This document shows positions 1 through 8,273 of a stretch of 64,000 nucleotides of DNA, piece after piece (the first letter of the stretch is position 1; each line of letters begins with the position of its first letter). The notes below the pieces were generated by a model, which was not told the DNA's origin, made no database searches, and saw only the letters and a list, made by a program, of their open reading frames with translations. The stretch spans positions 48,168 to 112,167 of the forward strand of contig CAZCST010000007.1 in NCBI GenBank assembly GCA_964501365.1, in the 5' to 3' direction. Position numbers and translations under genes: made by a program. Source of the stretch: CAZAMB01 sp964501365 (GTDB taxonomy: Bacteria > Planctomycetota > Phycisphaerae > UBA1845).

Positions 1-2
1 CA

Positions 3-1736
3 ACGCAGGGATGGTACAGCGCCATGATCATGACGGTGCTCACGATCACGTGCGCCGCTCTCGCCTTTGGATCCTTTGACTACGTCGCCGTGAATTATCT
101 CGCGCGCTATTGGAAGCCGTCGTTTGCCCACGCAATCGCACTAGCCGCCCTTTTTGGCGTACCGCTGGTGGTGCTACGGCTCCTTTTCGATCGCACCATC
201 CGCAGGACGACTCTGCTCCCGATGATGATCGATCGTGTTGGCGGCGGATTCTGCGGATTGCTGACGGCCCTCACCATGGTCGGAGTTCTTGCGGTGACCA
301 TTCAACTGCTCCCTTTTGATAACGGTGCAGTTCTTGGATACTCGCGAGTCGACGTGGCGGACCCTGCCGCTGAAAAGCCCTCGGGGATGGAGCAGACGAA
401 TCTCTGGCTGAGCCCCGATCGATTTGCCGCAAGACTGGGCACGATGATGTCCGCCGGAATCTTTGGAAGCGATTCCTCCCTGTATATGGCACACCCTGAC
501 CTGGTGCAGGAATCGGCATGGACAAACGCCGTGCCCGCCAGCGTTTCCCGGTATGCGCCCCCCGGCTCCATCTCTGTCGTGGGAACTGAATTGCTACCTG
601 TCATGTACCGCGTCGTTCCCGCTCCGGACCCGAAAAACAACCCTCCGACATACGAATCGCTCGACCCGACTGCGGGCAACGAATTTCGGCTGGTAAAGGT
701 CAAGCTCAGCGAAAGAGCAAAGGACGAACGCAAGGCCCACCTGTTCAGCCTGCGGCAATTCCGGCTTGCCGGCCGCAAACCAGGAAGCGCGGCGATGGTG
801 GAAATGCACGCAATCGGGATTGAGCAAGAGCAGAACGACCCTACGCAACACTACATCCGTTACAAGAAAGGGCGGACTGATCTTCCCGTGGTGGATAACG
901 TCTACTCCCCCAAGGGTAGCGACACCGTGGAAGTTGTGTTTGAAGTGCCCAAGAATTTTCAGCCCACGCACATCTCTTACAAACGGGGAGCCTCGGCGCC
1001 CGTTTCGTTTGCGGCAGCAGGCGAAGGTGACGCAGGACGACGGACCGAAAAGGAAAAGCCCGAAGCAGCCGGCGCGACCGCTGCCGCTCCGCCGCCCGCC
1101 GCCCCCACTGCACCCGCAAGAGGATCGCGGGAAACGGGAACCGGCAATGGGCGGGCCGGAAATATTCGTGGAGTCACCACCAAGGTGGGCCGCTCTTTCT
1201 TTGGCGACGAACTGCCTGTCGAACTCAAGGACTATCGCGGATCGAACATCGAGCACCGCGGCGCAACACTGGCCTCAGGATCGCTTGTTGCAGAACTCGA
1301 CAAGCAAGCCGAGGGAAAGAACGACCCCATTCGCAAGCTGGCAGTCCCCGATGACAAGCGGTTATTGCAGCTGAACATGAGCAAATTACAGTCTCAAAGC
1401 GGTTTGGGCCGAATTTTGAGTCAGGTTGTAACAACCATTCAGAACTACTCCGTAATGGATGCTGCCGGAAACCGTTACGAAGTGGTCGGCAAATATGCCA
1501 TTGCCAAAGTGGGTGGGACAGAGCTTCTGGAACTGGAGTATTTTGGCGGGGCCGAGGGTGGGGCCGGCCGGATGCGGCCCTTTGACCGCATCAAGGAAGC
1601 GGATCTAAAAGGAGAATATTCCCTGGTTTTGCTTTTTTTGGTGCAGCCCGAGGCCCATATTGTCGCGTTTAGTTCTGGAGGCGACGCGACGCGCGCCGAT
1701 GATCTTAAGGACGAAAATCTAATCGCGCCAAAATAA
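3..1736 (+). CDS. CvpA-like membrane protein with large C-terminal domain (5' end outside window)
   Basis: The reading frame is open from the first bases, before the first ATG at 24, and codes for GWYSA just ahead of it, so the true start lies upstream and the gene is partial. Counting from the ATG at 24, three hydrophobic segments lie at about residues 3-22, 34-54 and 74-93, with the glycine-rich spacing typical of CvpA/colicin-V-production family membrane proteins. The remaining 450 or so residues are not CvpA. They look like a soluble beta-rich region interrupted by an Ala/Pro linker at about residues 345-375. The family is a membrane protein of unclear biochemical role; I cannot name the C-terminal domain. 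A HAD phosphatase starts 22 bp downstream. Confidence 0.6.
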   Translation, partial: TQGWYSAMIMTVLTITCAALAFGSFDYVAVNYLARYWKPSFAHAIALAALFGVPLVVLRLLFDRTIRRTTLLPMMIDRVGGGFCGLLTALTMVGVLAVTIQLLPFDNGAVLGYSRVDVADPAAEKPSGMEQTNLWLSPDRFAARLGTMMSAGIFGSDSSLYMAHPDLVQESAWTNAVPASVSRYAPPGSISVVGTELLPVMYRVVPAPDPKNNPPTYESLDPTAGNEFRLVKVKLSERAKDERKAHLFSLRQFRLAGRKPGSAAMVEMHAIGIEQEQNDPTQHYIRYKKGRTDLPVVDNVYSPKGSDTVEVVFEVPKNFQPTHISYKRGASAPVSFAAAGEGDAGRRTEKEKPEAAGATAAAPPPAAPTAPARGSRETGTGNGRAGNIRGVTTKVGRSFFGDELPVELKDYRGSNIEHRGATLASGSLVAELDKQAEGKNDPIRKLAVPDDKRLLQLNMSKLQSQSGLGRILSQVVTTIQNYSVMDAAGNRYEVVGKYAIAKVGGTELLELEYFGGAEGGAGRMRPFDRIKEADLKGEYSLVLLFLVQPEAHIVAFSSGGDATRADDLKDENLIAPK

Positions 1737-1758
1737 GGCCGGAGGTAGAAACACCAGA

Positions 1759-2481
1759 ATGATTGAAGCAGTCATCTTTGACATAGGCGACACCCTCATC
1801 CACTTTGCAACGGGACGTACCCGCCCGTTTCTCGATGCGTTAACCCATTCCGTTTATGACCGGCTCATCTCGCAAGGGTATTCGCTGCCGCCATACAAAC
1901 CGTATGGGCGGGCCCTCCGCCGACGATTCGTGTGGGATTTTCTGTGGTCGAGGCTTGGCCGCCGCGAAATGCAGATCGTCAGTACCTTTCGACGCTATCA
2001 CGACCATTTGGGTATCGCGTTGAATGACGAGCAGCTTTCAGAGCTTGCGATGCTTGGCGTACCGGCGCTGCGGCCGCTTTTCCGGGCTGACGGAGAGGCC
2101 GTGGCCGTAGTTTCACGGCTTCAGGCCCAGGGTTACAAGCTGGGCTTGATCTCGAACACTCTTTTCCCGGGCATTTCGATAGACAGCGCACTACAACAGG
2201 AAGGTCTGCTCGATTTCTTTCCTGTCAGGGTCTATTCATCGGACGTCTTGTTCATGAAGCCGCACCGGCAGATCTTCCGGACAGCCCTCCACCGGATGGG
2301 CGTCTCGCCTGAACGGGCGTTGTACGTTGGTGATCATTTGCGAAAGGACGTCAAGGGTTCGGCCCGCGTCGGCATGAGAACCGCCCTGATCAACCGCTCA
2401 GGCGGCGTCCGACGGGGACGATGCCGCCCTGATCACGAAATTCGCGCCCTGTCGGAAGTTCACGACCTCCTGAAGTCCTGA
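1759..2481 (+). CDS. HAD-superfamily hydrolase (subfamily IA)
   Basis: 240 residues, usual size for a HAD-IA phosphatase. Motif I is FDIGDTL at residues 7-13: the first Asp is the nucleophile, but the usual second Asp (DxD) is replaced by the spacing DxGD, a common variant. A cap region follows. Motif II is probably LGLISNT at about residue 132, motif III the Lys in FMKPH near residue 171, and motif IV is YVGDHLRKD near residue 195. The substrate is not predictable. GGAGG lies 14 bp before the ATG. It follows the CvpA-like gene closely on the same strand and may be cotranscribed with it. Confidence 0.8.
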   Translation: MIEAVIFDIGDTLIHFATGRTRPFLDALTHSVYDRLISQGYSLPPYKPYGRALRRRFVWDFLWSRLGRREMQIVSTFRRYHDHLGIALNDEQLSELAMLGVPALRPLFRADGEAVAVVSRLQAQGYKLGLISNTLFPGISIDSALQQEGLLDFFPVRVYSSDVLFMKPHRQIFRTALHRMGVSPERALYVGDHLRKDVKGSARVGMRTALINRSGGVRRGRCRPDHEIRALSEVHDLLKS

Positions 2482-2645
2482 GTTCCCGCTTGGCGATTCG
2501 ACGTCTCAACATGGTGTCAATCTGAACCAAGCGAACGGATGTTCCGGGATGTTTCGCTTCGCTGAACAGGACAGCGGCATTTCGCGCAGTTTGTCCGGGG
2601 AAAGCTTCGTTTCAATCGGCATGACATAAAGCCCAACCAAATTGT

Positions 2646-2651
2646 TATAAT
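2646..2651 (+). promoter_or_regulatory. -10 promoter hexamer 6 nt before the aat start
   Basis: TATAAT is followed by exactly six bases and then the ATG of aat. ATGACA at 2621-2626 could be a -35 box, with a spacer of 19. Transcription starting 6-7 nt after the -10 would begin at the A of the start codon, suggesting a leaderless mRNA. No Shine-Dalgarno sequence is visible. Confidence 0.45.
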
Positions 2652-2657
2652 CGGATC

Positions 2658-3290
2658 ATGCGATTCGACCTTGCACCCCAGCGATTACTGGCTTCGTACA
2701 TCGCAGGGATCTTTCCGATGGCCGACGAGTTCGGAGAGGTCCACTGGCTCGCGCCCGATCCTCGAGCTATCATCGAACTCGGTCACCTCAAAGTTTCCCG
2801 ATCTCTACGAACCACACTTCGACGCAATACATTCGACCTCAAGTTCAACACAGCATTCGAAGAAGTCCTCCTGGCCTGTGCGGACCGCCCCGAAGGAACA
2901 TGGATTTCGCAGGAAATCGCCGTGGCGTACTGCGCACTGCACGACCTTGGGTACGCCCACAGCGTCGAAGCATGGAACGGTGACTGCCTGGCCGGCGGGT
3001 TGTACGGCGTGGCCATCGGCGGCGCCTTTTTCGGGGAATCCATGTTCCACCGCGAAACTGATGCATCCAAGTCCGCACTGGTCCACCTGGTCGGGCGAAT
3101 GCTTGCCCGTGGCATGACCCTGTTGGATGTACAATTCATGACGCCACATTTGAACAGCCTCGGCGCGACAGAAATTCCCCGGCATGAATACGAGCGCCGC
3201 CTGCAACTGGCCGTGCGGCTGCCTGTTTCGTTTTCGGACTCGCGGCACACACTTGGAGCGAAAGTGGCGCTTGCTGCGTACGGAGAATGA
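2658..3290 (+). CDS. aat: Leucyl/phenylalanyl-tRNA--protein transferase
   Basis: 210 residues, full family length. The enzyme adds Leu or Phe from aminoacyl-tRNA to N-terminal Arg/Lys of proteins, making N-degrons for ClpS/ClpAP. Family blocks are clear: LLASYIAGIFPMAD at residues 10-23, WLAPDPRAII near 30-39, and the block GGLYGVAIGGAFFGESMF around residues 112-129, followed by the ASKSAL helix. The start is set by the ATG directly behind a TATAAT box. The stop codon overlaps the start of the next gene by 4 bp (ATGA), so translation of the two is probably coupled. Confidence 0.93.
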   Translation: MRFDLAPQRLLASYIAGIFPMADEFGEVHWLAPDPRAIIELGHLKVSRSLRTTLRRNTFDLKFNTAFEEVLLACADRPEGTWISQEIAVAYCALHDLGYAHSVEAWNGDCLAGGLYGVAIGGAFFGESMFHRETDASKSALVHLVGRMLARGMTLLDVQFMTPHLNSLGATEIPRHEYERRLQLAVRLPVSFSDSRHTLGAKVALAAYGE

Positions 3291-5212
3291 TGCACCAATC
3301 AACAGACATAATCGCGGCCAACGAAATCTTCGTACGAAACATGCGGCACCTTTGGCGGCTCGATGCGCGAAATGCGTTGCTCATCGACGCGGTCCTCGAT
3401 GAGCAGCGATATCCTGTCGAATCGACCAGGAGCGGCGACTGGACCGTGCGCGTGCCCCCCCATGTGTCCCCTACTGTTGGGGAAGGCGGGATGGGCCCGT
3501 TTCTCCATAGTCGATACGATCCAGCGGCGGAAGCGGAGAAATGGGCCGCCGCAGTGGACGTTGAGAGCGCTTTTTGCTTTGTGGTGGCGGGCTTTGGGCT
3601 GGGGTATCACATCGCCGCCCTCCACCGCCGTCTACAGGGCGACTCCTTTCTGATCTGCACCGAGCCGGACGTACGCATGGTTTCAACAGCCTTGAGCTGT
3701 GTCGAACTGTCCGAGCTGTTGTCGTCGGGCAAGTTTGTTCTGCTTCTCGACGACGATAAGAATTCTCTGCACTCCCGGCTCCAACCCTTCAGCACGCTCA
3801 TGATGCTGGGCATGCAATTCGTGCGACATGCCGCCCGCCGTACGGCCGGTGCTGCACATGAGCCTATCAACCGTGCGCTCACCGAATTTGTCACCTACAC
3901 GCGCATGTCGCTGACCACCTTGATGGCCAATTCGCTCATTACCTGCCGTAACATCGCCATGAATCTCAGGCACTACGTTGCAACGTCGCCGATCGACCAT
4001 CTGCGTGATCGATTCGCAGGCAATCCCGGCATCGTGGTCTCGGCGGGCCCCAGCCTCTCTCGAAACATCGATCAGCTTGGCGAACTCAAGGGGCGCGCCG
4101 TGCTTTGCGCAGTGCAGACGGCCGTCCGCCCGCTCATGATTCGCGGAATCGCCCCCGATTTCATCACCACGCTGGACTTCCACGAAATGTCGAAGAAATT
4201 TTTCGAGGAAGTCGGCGACTTGAGTCGGACGCATCTGATCGCCGAACCCAAGGCCGCATGGAAGGTGCTCGACGAATACCCCGGGCCCATGTCGCTGCTC
4301 GACAATGCCTGGGCACGGCTCATTCTGGGAGAGGAACTGGGCGCTCGCGGCGGTCTGCCGGCCGGCGCGACGGTGGCACACCTAGCCTTCTATCTGGCCG
4401 TCTATCTCGGTTGCGATCCGATCATCTTCGTGGGTCAGGACCTGGCCTTTACCGGCCACGTTTTCTACACCCCCGGAGTGGAAATTCACCGTGCCTGGCG
4501 GAGCGAACTCAATCGCTTTCAAAGTCTCGAACATAAGGAGTGGGAGCGGATCGTTCGGAACCGCCCGATCCTGCGCAAGGTTCCGGGCCAAAACGGCGAA
4601 ACGCTGTATAGCGATGAACTCCTGTTCACGTACCTGGAACAATTCGAAAAGGACATCGCCGGGTGTGGGCGGACGGTGATCAACGCCACACAGGGCGGCG
4701 CGGTGATTCGCGGGACACAGCCAATGTCGCTGCGCGACGCGTCCAGCAGGTTTTGTCAGCATCCGATTGACCCTGGGCGCTTTGTTCGCCACGGCTCGGT
4801 CGGAATGGTTTCTTCAAAGCGATTGAATCAGGCGGAAACCGAGGTCCGGCAACGGATCGAAGAACTGGAAAATGTCGTAAAGGTGACTGACGAACTTCAA
4901 TTGTTGCTGGATGAATTGGACAAACTCGTCGACGTACCTGACCGGTTCAATCAGCGGCTGATCCGCGTGGACGAATTGCGCGCAAAAATCTATCGGGAGA
5001 GCCGTGCCTATCAGATCGTCAATGCCGCCAGCCAGTGGGCCGAATTCCGACGGTTCTCTGCCGATCGGCGAATCGAACTCGCGCCGGGAACAAGCACTGA
5101 ACGCGCCCGAAAGCAGATCACTCGCGACAAGGAATTCATGACGGGCGTGCGCGAGGGAGCACTGGAAGTCGCCGAAATTCTGAAATCCTCCCTCGAACGC
5201 ATGTCAGGCTGA
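3287..5212 (+). CDS. DUF115 / MAF-like glycosyltransferase family protein
   Basis: 641 residues. The core (about residues 240-460) has the signature GIVVSAGPSLSRNID and later VGQDLAFTGHVFY, which are typical of the 6-hydroxymethylpterin diphosphokinase MptE-like (DUF115) domain found in motility-associated-factor proteins. Such proteins in flagellated bacteria are linked to flagellin glycosylation, probably with nonulosonic acids; no flagellar or sugar genes are nearby, so the role here is open. The last 130 residues are charged and probably helical. The start ATG overlaps the aat stop (ATGA). Confidence 0.75.
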   Translation: MMHQSTDIIAANEIFVRNMRHLWRLDARNALLIDAVLDEQRYPVESTRSGDWTVRVPPHVSPTVGEGGMGPFLHSRYDPAAEAEKWAAAVDVESAFCFVVAGFGLGYHIAALHRRLQGDSFLICTEPDVRMVSTALSCVELSELLSSGKFVLLLDDDKNSLHSRLQPFSTLMMLGMQFVRHAARRTAGAAHEPINRALTEFVTYTRMSLTTLMANSLITCRNIAMNLRHYVATSPIDHLRDRFAGNPGIVVSAGPSLSRNIDQLGELKGRAVLCAVQTAVRPLMIRGIAPDFITTLDFHEMSKKFFEEVGDLSRTHLIAEPKAAWKVLDEYPGPMSLLDNAWARLILGEELGARGGLPAGATVAHLAFYLAVYLGCDPIIFVGQDLAFTGHVFYTPGVEIHRAWRSELNRFQSLEHKEWERIVRNRPILRKVPGQNGETLYSDELLFTYLEQFEKDIAGCGRTVINATQGGAVIRGTQPMSLRDASSRFCQHPIDPGRFVRHGSVGMVSSKRLNQAETEVRQRIEELENVVKVTDELQLLLDELDKLVDVPDRFNQRLIRVDELRAKIYRESRAYQIVNAASQWAEFRRFSADRRIELAPGTSTERARKQITRDKEFMTGVREGALEVAEILKSSLERMSG

Positions 5213-5231
5213 ACAGCAGATAGAAATCCAT

Positions 5232-5288
5232 CGTCATGCTGAGCGGAGCGAAGCATCTCCGCGAGACCCTTTGCGGTGCTCAGGGTGA
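5232..5288. repeat. Dispersed hairpin repeat (TGCTGAGC...GCTCAG type)
   Basis: Sequence after the DUF115 gene carries CTGAGC at 5239-5244 and its complement GCTCAG at 5278-5283, around a GC-rich core that includes GCGGAGCGAAGCATCTC. This resembles a repeat seen between genes in many environmental genomes. Only one copy is in the window, so the family assignment is from memory. Confidence 0.4.
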
Positions 5289-5386
5289 AAGTGTTTGCCT
5301 CACTGCCTCCTCTTCGATGCCTCTTTTCCCGATTGAGCGATTCCTCTACCATGCGGAAAAATAGAATGTTTTAACAAAGGAATCCA

Positions 5387-5827
5387 ATGCCCAATCTTCC
5401 AAAACCCGACGTGCTGGCCATGCTGGTCTGCGATCAAATCATCACCGACCGGCTTACCAGCAAGCAATCGCTCATCGGCATGTTCAGCCGCATCCATGCG
5501 ATGGGCTTTCCGGCCACCCACCCGCAGCTTTGCGTATTTGTCGCCCTGACCGACGGGCACGGAAAGACCGACCTTTCCATCCGCGTGGTGGATAGTAACG
5601 AAGCCCGCGCAGCAATCGTCGAGGGCAAAGGCTCGGTGAGTTTCAAGGACCCGCGAACCATCGCGAACTTGTTCCTGCAATTTCACGGACTGGTCTTTCC
5701 GCAGCCGGGCGAGTACCGCGTTCAACTGTGGTCGGACAATCAGCTTCTTCGCGAGGCGCGGTTGGAATTGATCCAACTGACTCCGCCGAAAAAGCCGGAC
5801 GAGCATCCGCCCTCTGAATCTGTGTAG
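5387..5827 (+). CDS. DUF6941-like conserved hypothetical protein
   Basis: 146 residues, soluble, no signal peptide. The pattern LAMLVCDQIITD near the N-terminus, followed by a predicted beta-sandwich with LIGMFSRI and a C-terminal PGEYRVQLW strand, matches a small family of planctomycete and other bacterial hypotheticals (DUF6941 in my recollection). The function is unknown. AAAGGA sits about 6 bp before the ATG. It is followed by a palindromic repeat and then the selenoprotein candidate. Confidence 0.6.
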   Translation: MPNLPKPDVLAMLVCDQIITDRLTSKQSLIGMFSRIHAMGFPATHPQLCVFVALTDGHGKTDLSIRVVDSNEARAAIVEGKGSVSFKDPRTIANLFLQFHGLVFPQPGEYRVQLWSDNQLLREARLELIQLTPPKKPDEHPPSESV

Positions 5828-5835
5828 CATTGTAG

Positions 5836-5852
5836 GGTGGGCCATGCCCACC
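5836..5852. repeat. REP-like palindrome (GGTGGGC-CAT-GCCCACC)
   Basis: A perfect 7-bp stem with a 3-nt loop, preceded by TGTA. It is one of several related palindromes in this window with the consensus GGTGGGC-NNN-GCCCACCCTAC; this copy is in the inverse orientation. Its right flank continues into AAGGG, the probable ribosome binding site of the next gene. Confidence 0.7.
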
Positions 5853-5865
5853 AAGGGTTGCGCTT

Positions 5866-6516
5866 ATGTCACTCAACGAAAAACTCGAAGAAATGCGTCA
5901 GGCGTCGTGGGGGCGATGGGCCCCGGAAAAGGTCGCGATTCTTCACCGCTCGTTCGAAGACCTTGCCCGCTCGGGAATTCTCGATCGCATTCTGAAGAAA
6001 GGCGATCGCGCTCCCGACTTTACTTTGAAGTCGGCAAGCGGCGCAGATGTATCGCTTTCCATGCTCTTGAAAGCCGGCCCGGTCGTGCTCGCGTTTTATC
6101 GCGGACATTGGTGAAGGTACTGCAATGCCGAGCTAGCGGCGCTCCAGCAGGTGTTGGAGGAGATTCAGAAGATGGGCGCCAGTCTCGTGGCGCTTTCTCC
6201 GGAGCTGCCCAAAGAGGCGCAAATCACCGCCGAAAAGAACGGCCTGAAATTCCATGTGTTGTCGGACGAAGGCAACCGTGTCGCCGAAAAATTCGGGTTG
6301 GTGTTTGAGCTTCCAGCCGAGCTGCGCGAATTCTATAAGGCAATCGGGATAGATTTGCCGACGGTGAATGGCGACCCGTCATGGCGCCTGCCTCTGCCGG
6401 CTACCTACCTATTAGACAGCGATGGCATTATTCAGGATGTTTTTATCAATACGGATTACGTCAAACGGATGGAGCCAGAGGACATTTTGGCTGGATTGAA
6501 GCAGCTAAAACCGTAA
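5866..6516 (+). CDS. Peroxiredoxin-like (PRX-like2/AhpC-TSA) protein, probable selenoprotein with Sec83
   Basis: One reading frame of 217 codons interrupted by a single TGA at 6112-6114 (codon 83). Before it lies a thioredoxin-fold start (GDRAPDFTL at about residues 45-53, then VVLAFYRGHW); after it comes RYCNAELAALQ and a complete C-terminal half (LPATYLLDSDGII near residue 180). Relatives read FYRGxWCxYCN here, so TGA replaces the first cysteine of the CxxC redox motif, giving U-R-Y-C. That position, the intact frame on both sides and a hairpin just downstream argue for selenocysteine rather than decay. The family is thought to be redox/peroxidase-like and includes eukaryotic SelU. AAGGG lies 8 bp before the ATG. 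A conventional caller would split this into two fragments (5866-6114 and 6151-6516). A TGC-to-TGA sequencing error remains possible. Confidence 0.75.
6112..6150 (+). promoter_or_regulatory. UGA(Sec) codon and candidate bacterial SECIS hairpin
   Basis: The TGA is 6112-6114. Downstream, GCCG (6127-6130) pairs with CGGC (6137-6140), closing a six-base loop AGCTAG; below an internal loop, CTGC (6120-6123) pairs with GCAG (6147-6150). The apical loop begins 17 nt after the UGA and has G as its second base. Both agree with the bacterial SECIS consensus as I know it (loop 16-37 nt downstream, a G among the first two loop bases). I folded it by eye only. Confidence 0.55.
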
Positions 6517-6749
6517 CGACCAACGGGAGCGGAAAACCAATTAACGATTGATGAAGAATTAGAAGTGAAGTAAGAGTTAGGTTGATGTTCTTTCCGAACT
6601 TGGAGCCGCTGTTCAGCTGTTGCTGTCTTTCTAGCTCGCTTGTAATTGTTGTGATCCTAGTCTGGCTGATTTCAAGGAAGGGTCCTCCAGATGGACGTGT
6701 TTCCTTTGGCATAGCCGTTCCTGAAGACTTGTTGCAAAAGGGTTTCAAC

Positions 6750-7130
6750 GTGAAAAAAAAGTCAGTGGCGGTTTTGGGCGCTTCGGCCGATCGCAGCAAG
6801 TACAGCAACAAGGCCGTGCGCGCATACGTGCAAGAGGGCTGGCAGGTCTATCCGGTCAATCCCAAGGGCGGCACGATTGAAGGCCTGCAAGCCTACACTT
6901 CGCTGGCGGAGATTCCCGGAAAAGTGGATCGCGTTACCGTCTATCTACCGCCGCCGGTGGCGGTGAAGGCACTCGCAGACATCGCGAAAATCGATCCCGA
7001 TGAACTCTTCATCAACCCCGGCGCAGAGAGCGACGAACTCGTCGCCGAAGCGAAAAAGCTCCGCCTCGACCCCATCCTCGCGTGCAGCATCATCGACATC
7101 GGCGCCAGTCCGGCACAGTTTCCGGGTTAA
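6750..7130 (+). CDS. CoA-binding domain protein (YccU-like)
   Basis: 126 residues from a GTG start. It opens with a Rossmann-type CoA-binding core: KKKSVAVLGAS at residues 2-12, then GWQVYPVNPKGG and VDRVTVYLPPP, and ends with the LACSIIDIG strand. This single-domain form binds CoA in characterised relatives; its cellular role is unclear. The frame is open up to a TTG at 6582 and would add a hydrophobic 56-residue extension. I prefer the GTG because the domain begins at once and AAAAGGG lies 8 bp upstream. The gene converges with moaA. Confidence 0.75.
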   Translation: MKKKSVAVLGASADRSKYSNKAVRAYVQEGWQVYPVNPKGGTIEGLQAYTSLAEIPGKVDRVTVYLPPPVAVKALADIAKIDPDELFINPGAESDELVAEAKKLRLDPILACSIIDIGASPAQFPG

Positions 7131-7134
7131 TGCA

Positions 7135-7165
7135 CCGCGGAGACGCAGTGGACGCGGAGAACTGA
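7135..7165. repeat. Short GCGGAGA-rich repeat between convergent genes
   Basis: The 38-bp gap between the CoA-binding gene and moaA holds two copies of GCGGAGA in a CACCGCGGAGACGCAG context. A similar phrase is scattered in other planctomycete genomes in my recollection. No terminator hairpin is evident. Confidence 0.3.
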
Positions 7166-7168
7166 GCC

Positions 7169-8158
7169 TTACCCTCCGATTTGGAACATCGAGCGGCGCT
7201 GAGTCGATATGCCCTGTTCAAGGTGGTGGCCGGTAGGTTTCTGGAAGACCGCCTGCAGCAGGATTTTTGCAACGGCATCGCGTCCGCCGCCGCTGCGGAT
7301 GGCCTGCTTCACGTCGAGTTCGTCATCGTTAAGCAGGCAAAGATGGAACTTGCCATCAGCGGTCAGCCGCATGCGGTTGCACGAGCCGCAGTACGGCTCG
7401 CTCACGGGTGAAATGAAGCCAATCACGCCCTTAGCGCTCGGAAGCCGGAAATTGCGTGACTCGTCCGAGGCGTTTATCGCAGGCAGTTCTGTGAGGCTCC
7501 CCAACTCTGCCTCGATGCGCTCGCGCGTCTCGGCCGTGGGCACGAACTGGCTGAGCGAAATTCGGGCGCACTCGCCGCCTCCCAGGGGCATCAGTTCAAT
7601 GAATCGCACATGCCAGTCCTGGTCAACAGTCAGCCGCGCGAGATCGACCACGTCGGCCTCATTGTAATCGCGAACCACCACGGCGTTGAACTTCAAGGGT
7701 GCGAATCCTGCGGCGATCGCGGCCTCCACCCCCTCCCACACCTGCTTGATATTCCCGAAACGCATGACTCGCGCGAGCCGCTCGGGATTCAATGAATCGA
7801 TATGGATGTTGATGCGTGTTAACCCCGCCTTGCGAAGCGGCCCGGCCAGGCCCGGCAACAGAATTGCGTTTGTGGTAAGTGCCACATCGGTGATGCCCTC
7901 AACCCTGCTGACGCGCTCGACGATTTCCACGAGGTCTTTGCGCAACGTAGGTTCGCCGCCGGTAAGCCGGATTTTGTGAAAGCCCACGTCTGCGGCCGCC
8001 TGGACGACGAGTTCAAGTTCGGCGGGAGTAAGCAGCTCCTCCCCGGGGACAAAGCTCAGCCCGCGCAGCGGCATGCAATAGACGCATCGCAAATTGCAAT
8101 GATCAATCAGCGAGAGCCTCAGATAGTTGATCTGGCGGCCAAAACGATCCAGCGGCAT
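7169..8158 (-). CDS. moaA: GTP 3',8-cyclase (molybdenum cofactor biosynthesis protein A)
   Basis: 329 residues. A radical SAM enzyme that converts GTP to 3',8-cyclo-GTP, the first step of molybdopterin synthesis. The N-terminal cluster motif CNLRCVYC (Cys21, 25, 28) binds the SAM [4Fe-4S] cluster; TGGEPTLRKD follows. The C-terminal cluster cysteines are in SEPYCGSCNRMRLT and HLCL, and the protein ends in Gly-Gly as the family requires. TTGAGG lies 6 bp before the ATG at 8158; ATG 8164 and TTG 8170 are alternatives. No other moa or moe gene is nearby. Confidence 0.95.
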   Translation of the reverse strand: MPLDRFGRQINYLRLSLIDHCNLRCVYCMPLRGLSFVPGEELLTPAELELVVQAAADVGFHKIRLTGGEPTLRKDLVEIVERVSRVEGITDVALTTNAILLPGLAGPLRKAGLTRINIHIDSLNPERLARVMRFGNIKQVWEGVEAAIAAGFAPLKFNAVVVRDYNEADVVDLARLTVDQDWHVRFIELMPLGGGECARISLSQFVPTAETRERIEAELGSLTELPAINASDESRNFRLPSAKGVIGFISPVSEPYCGSCNRMRLTADGKFHLCLLNDDELDVKQAIRSGGGRDAVAKILLQAVFQKPTGHHLEQGISTQRRSMFQIGG

Positions 8159-8273
8159 GGGCATCCTCAATTGGACGTATCGATATCTTTGCGCATTATA
8201 GCAGCATTCGATGAAGGAATGTGGTAACCTGATAATTTCGTAACGTCATCACCGGAAGGCGTTTGGAGGAAGA

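Noticed and set aside
5866..6516. Reading the peroxiredoxin-like gene as a pseudogene
   Set aside because: Only one interruption, exactly at the redox cysteine, a UGA and not UAA or UAG, with intact sequence on both sides and a hairpin after it. Decay would not choose that codon, though a sequencing error cannot be excluded.
7610..8227. Plus-strand open frames over moaA
   Set aside because: They are short and antisense to the radical SAM core of moaA.
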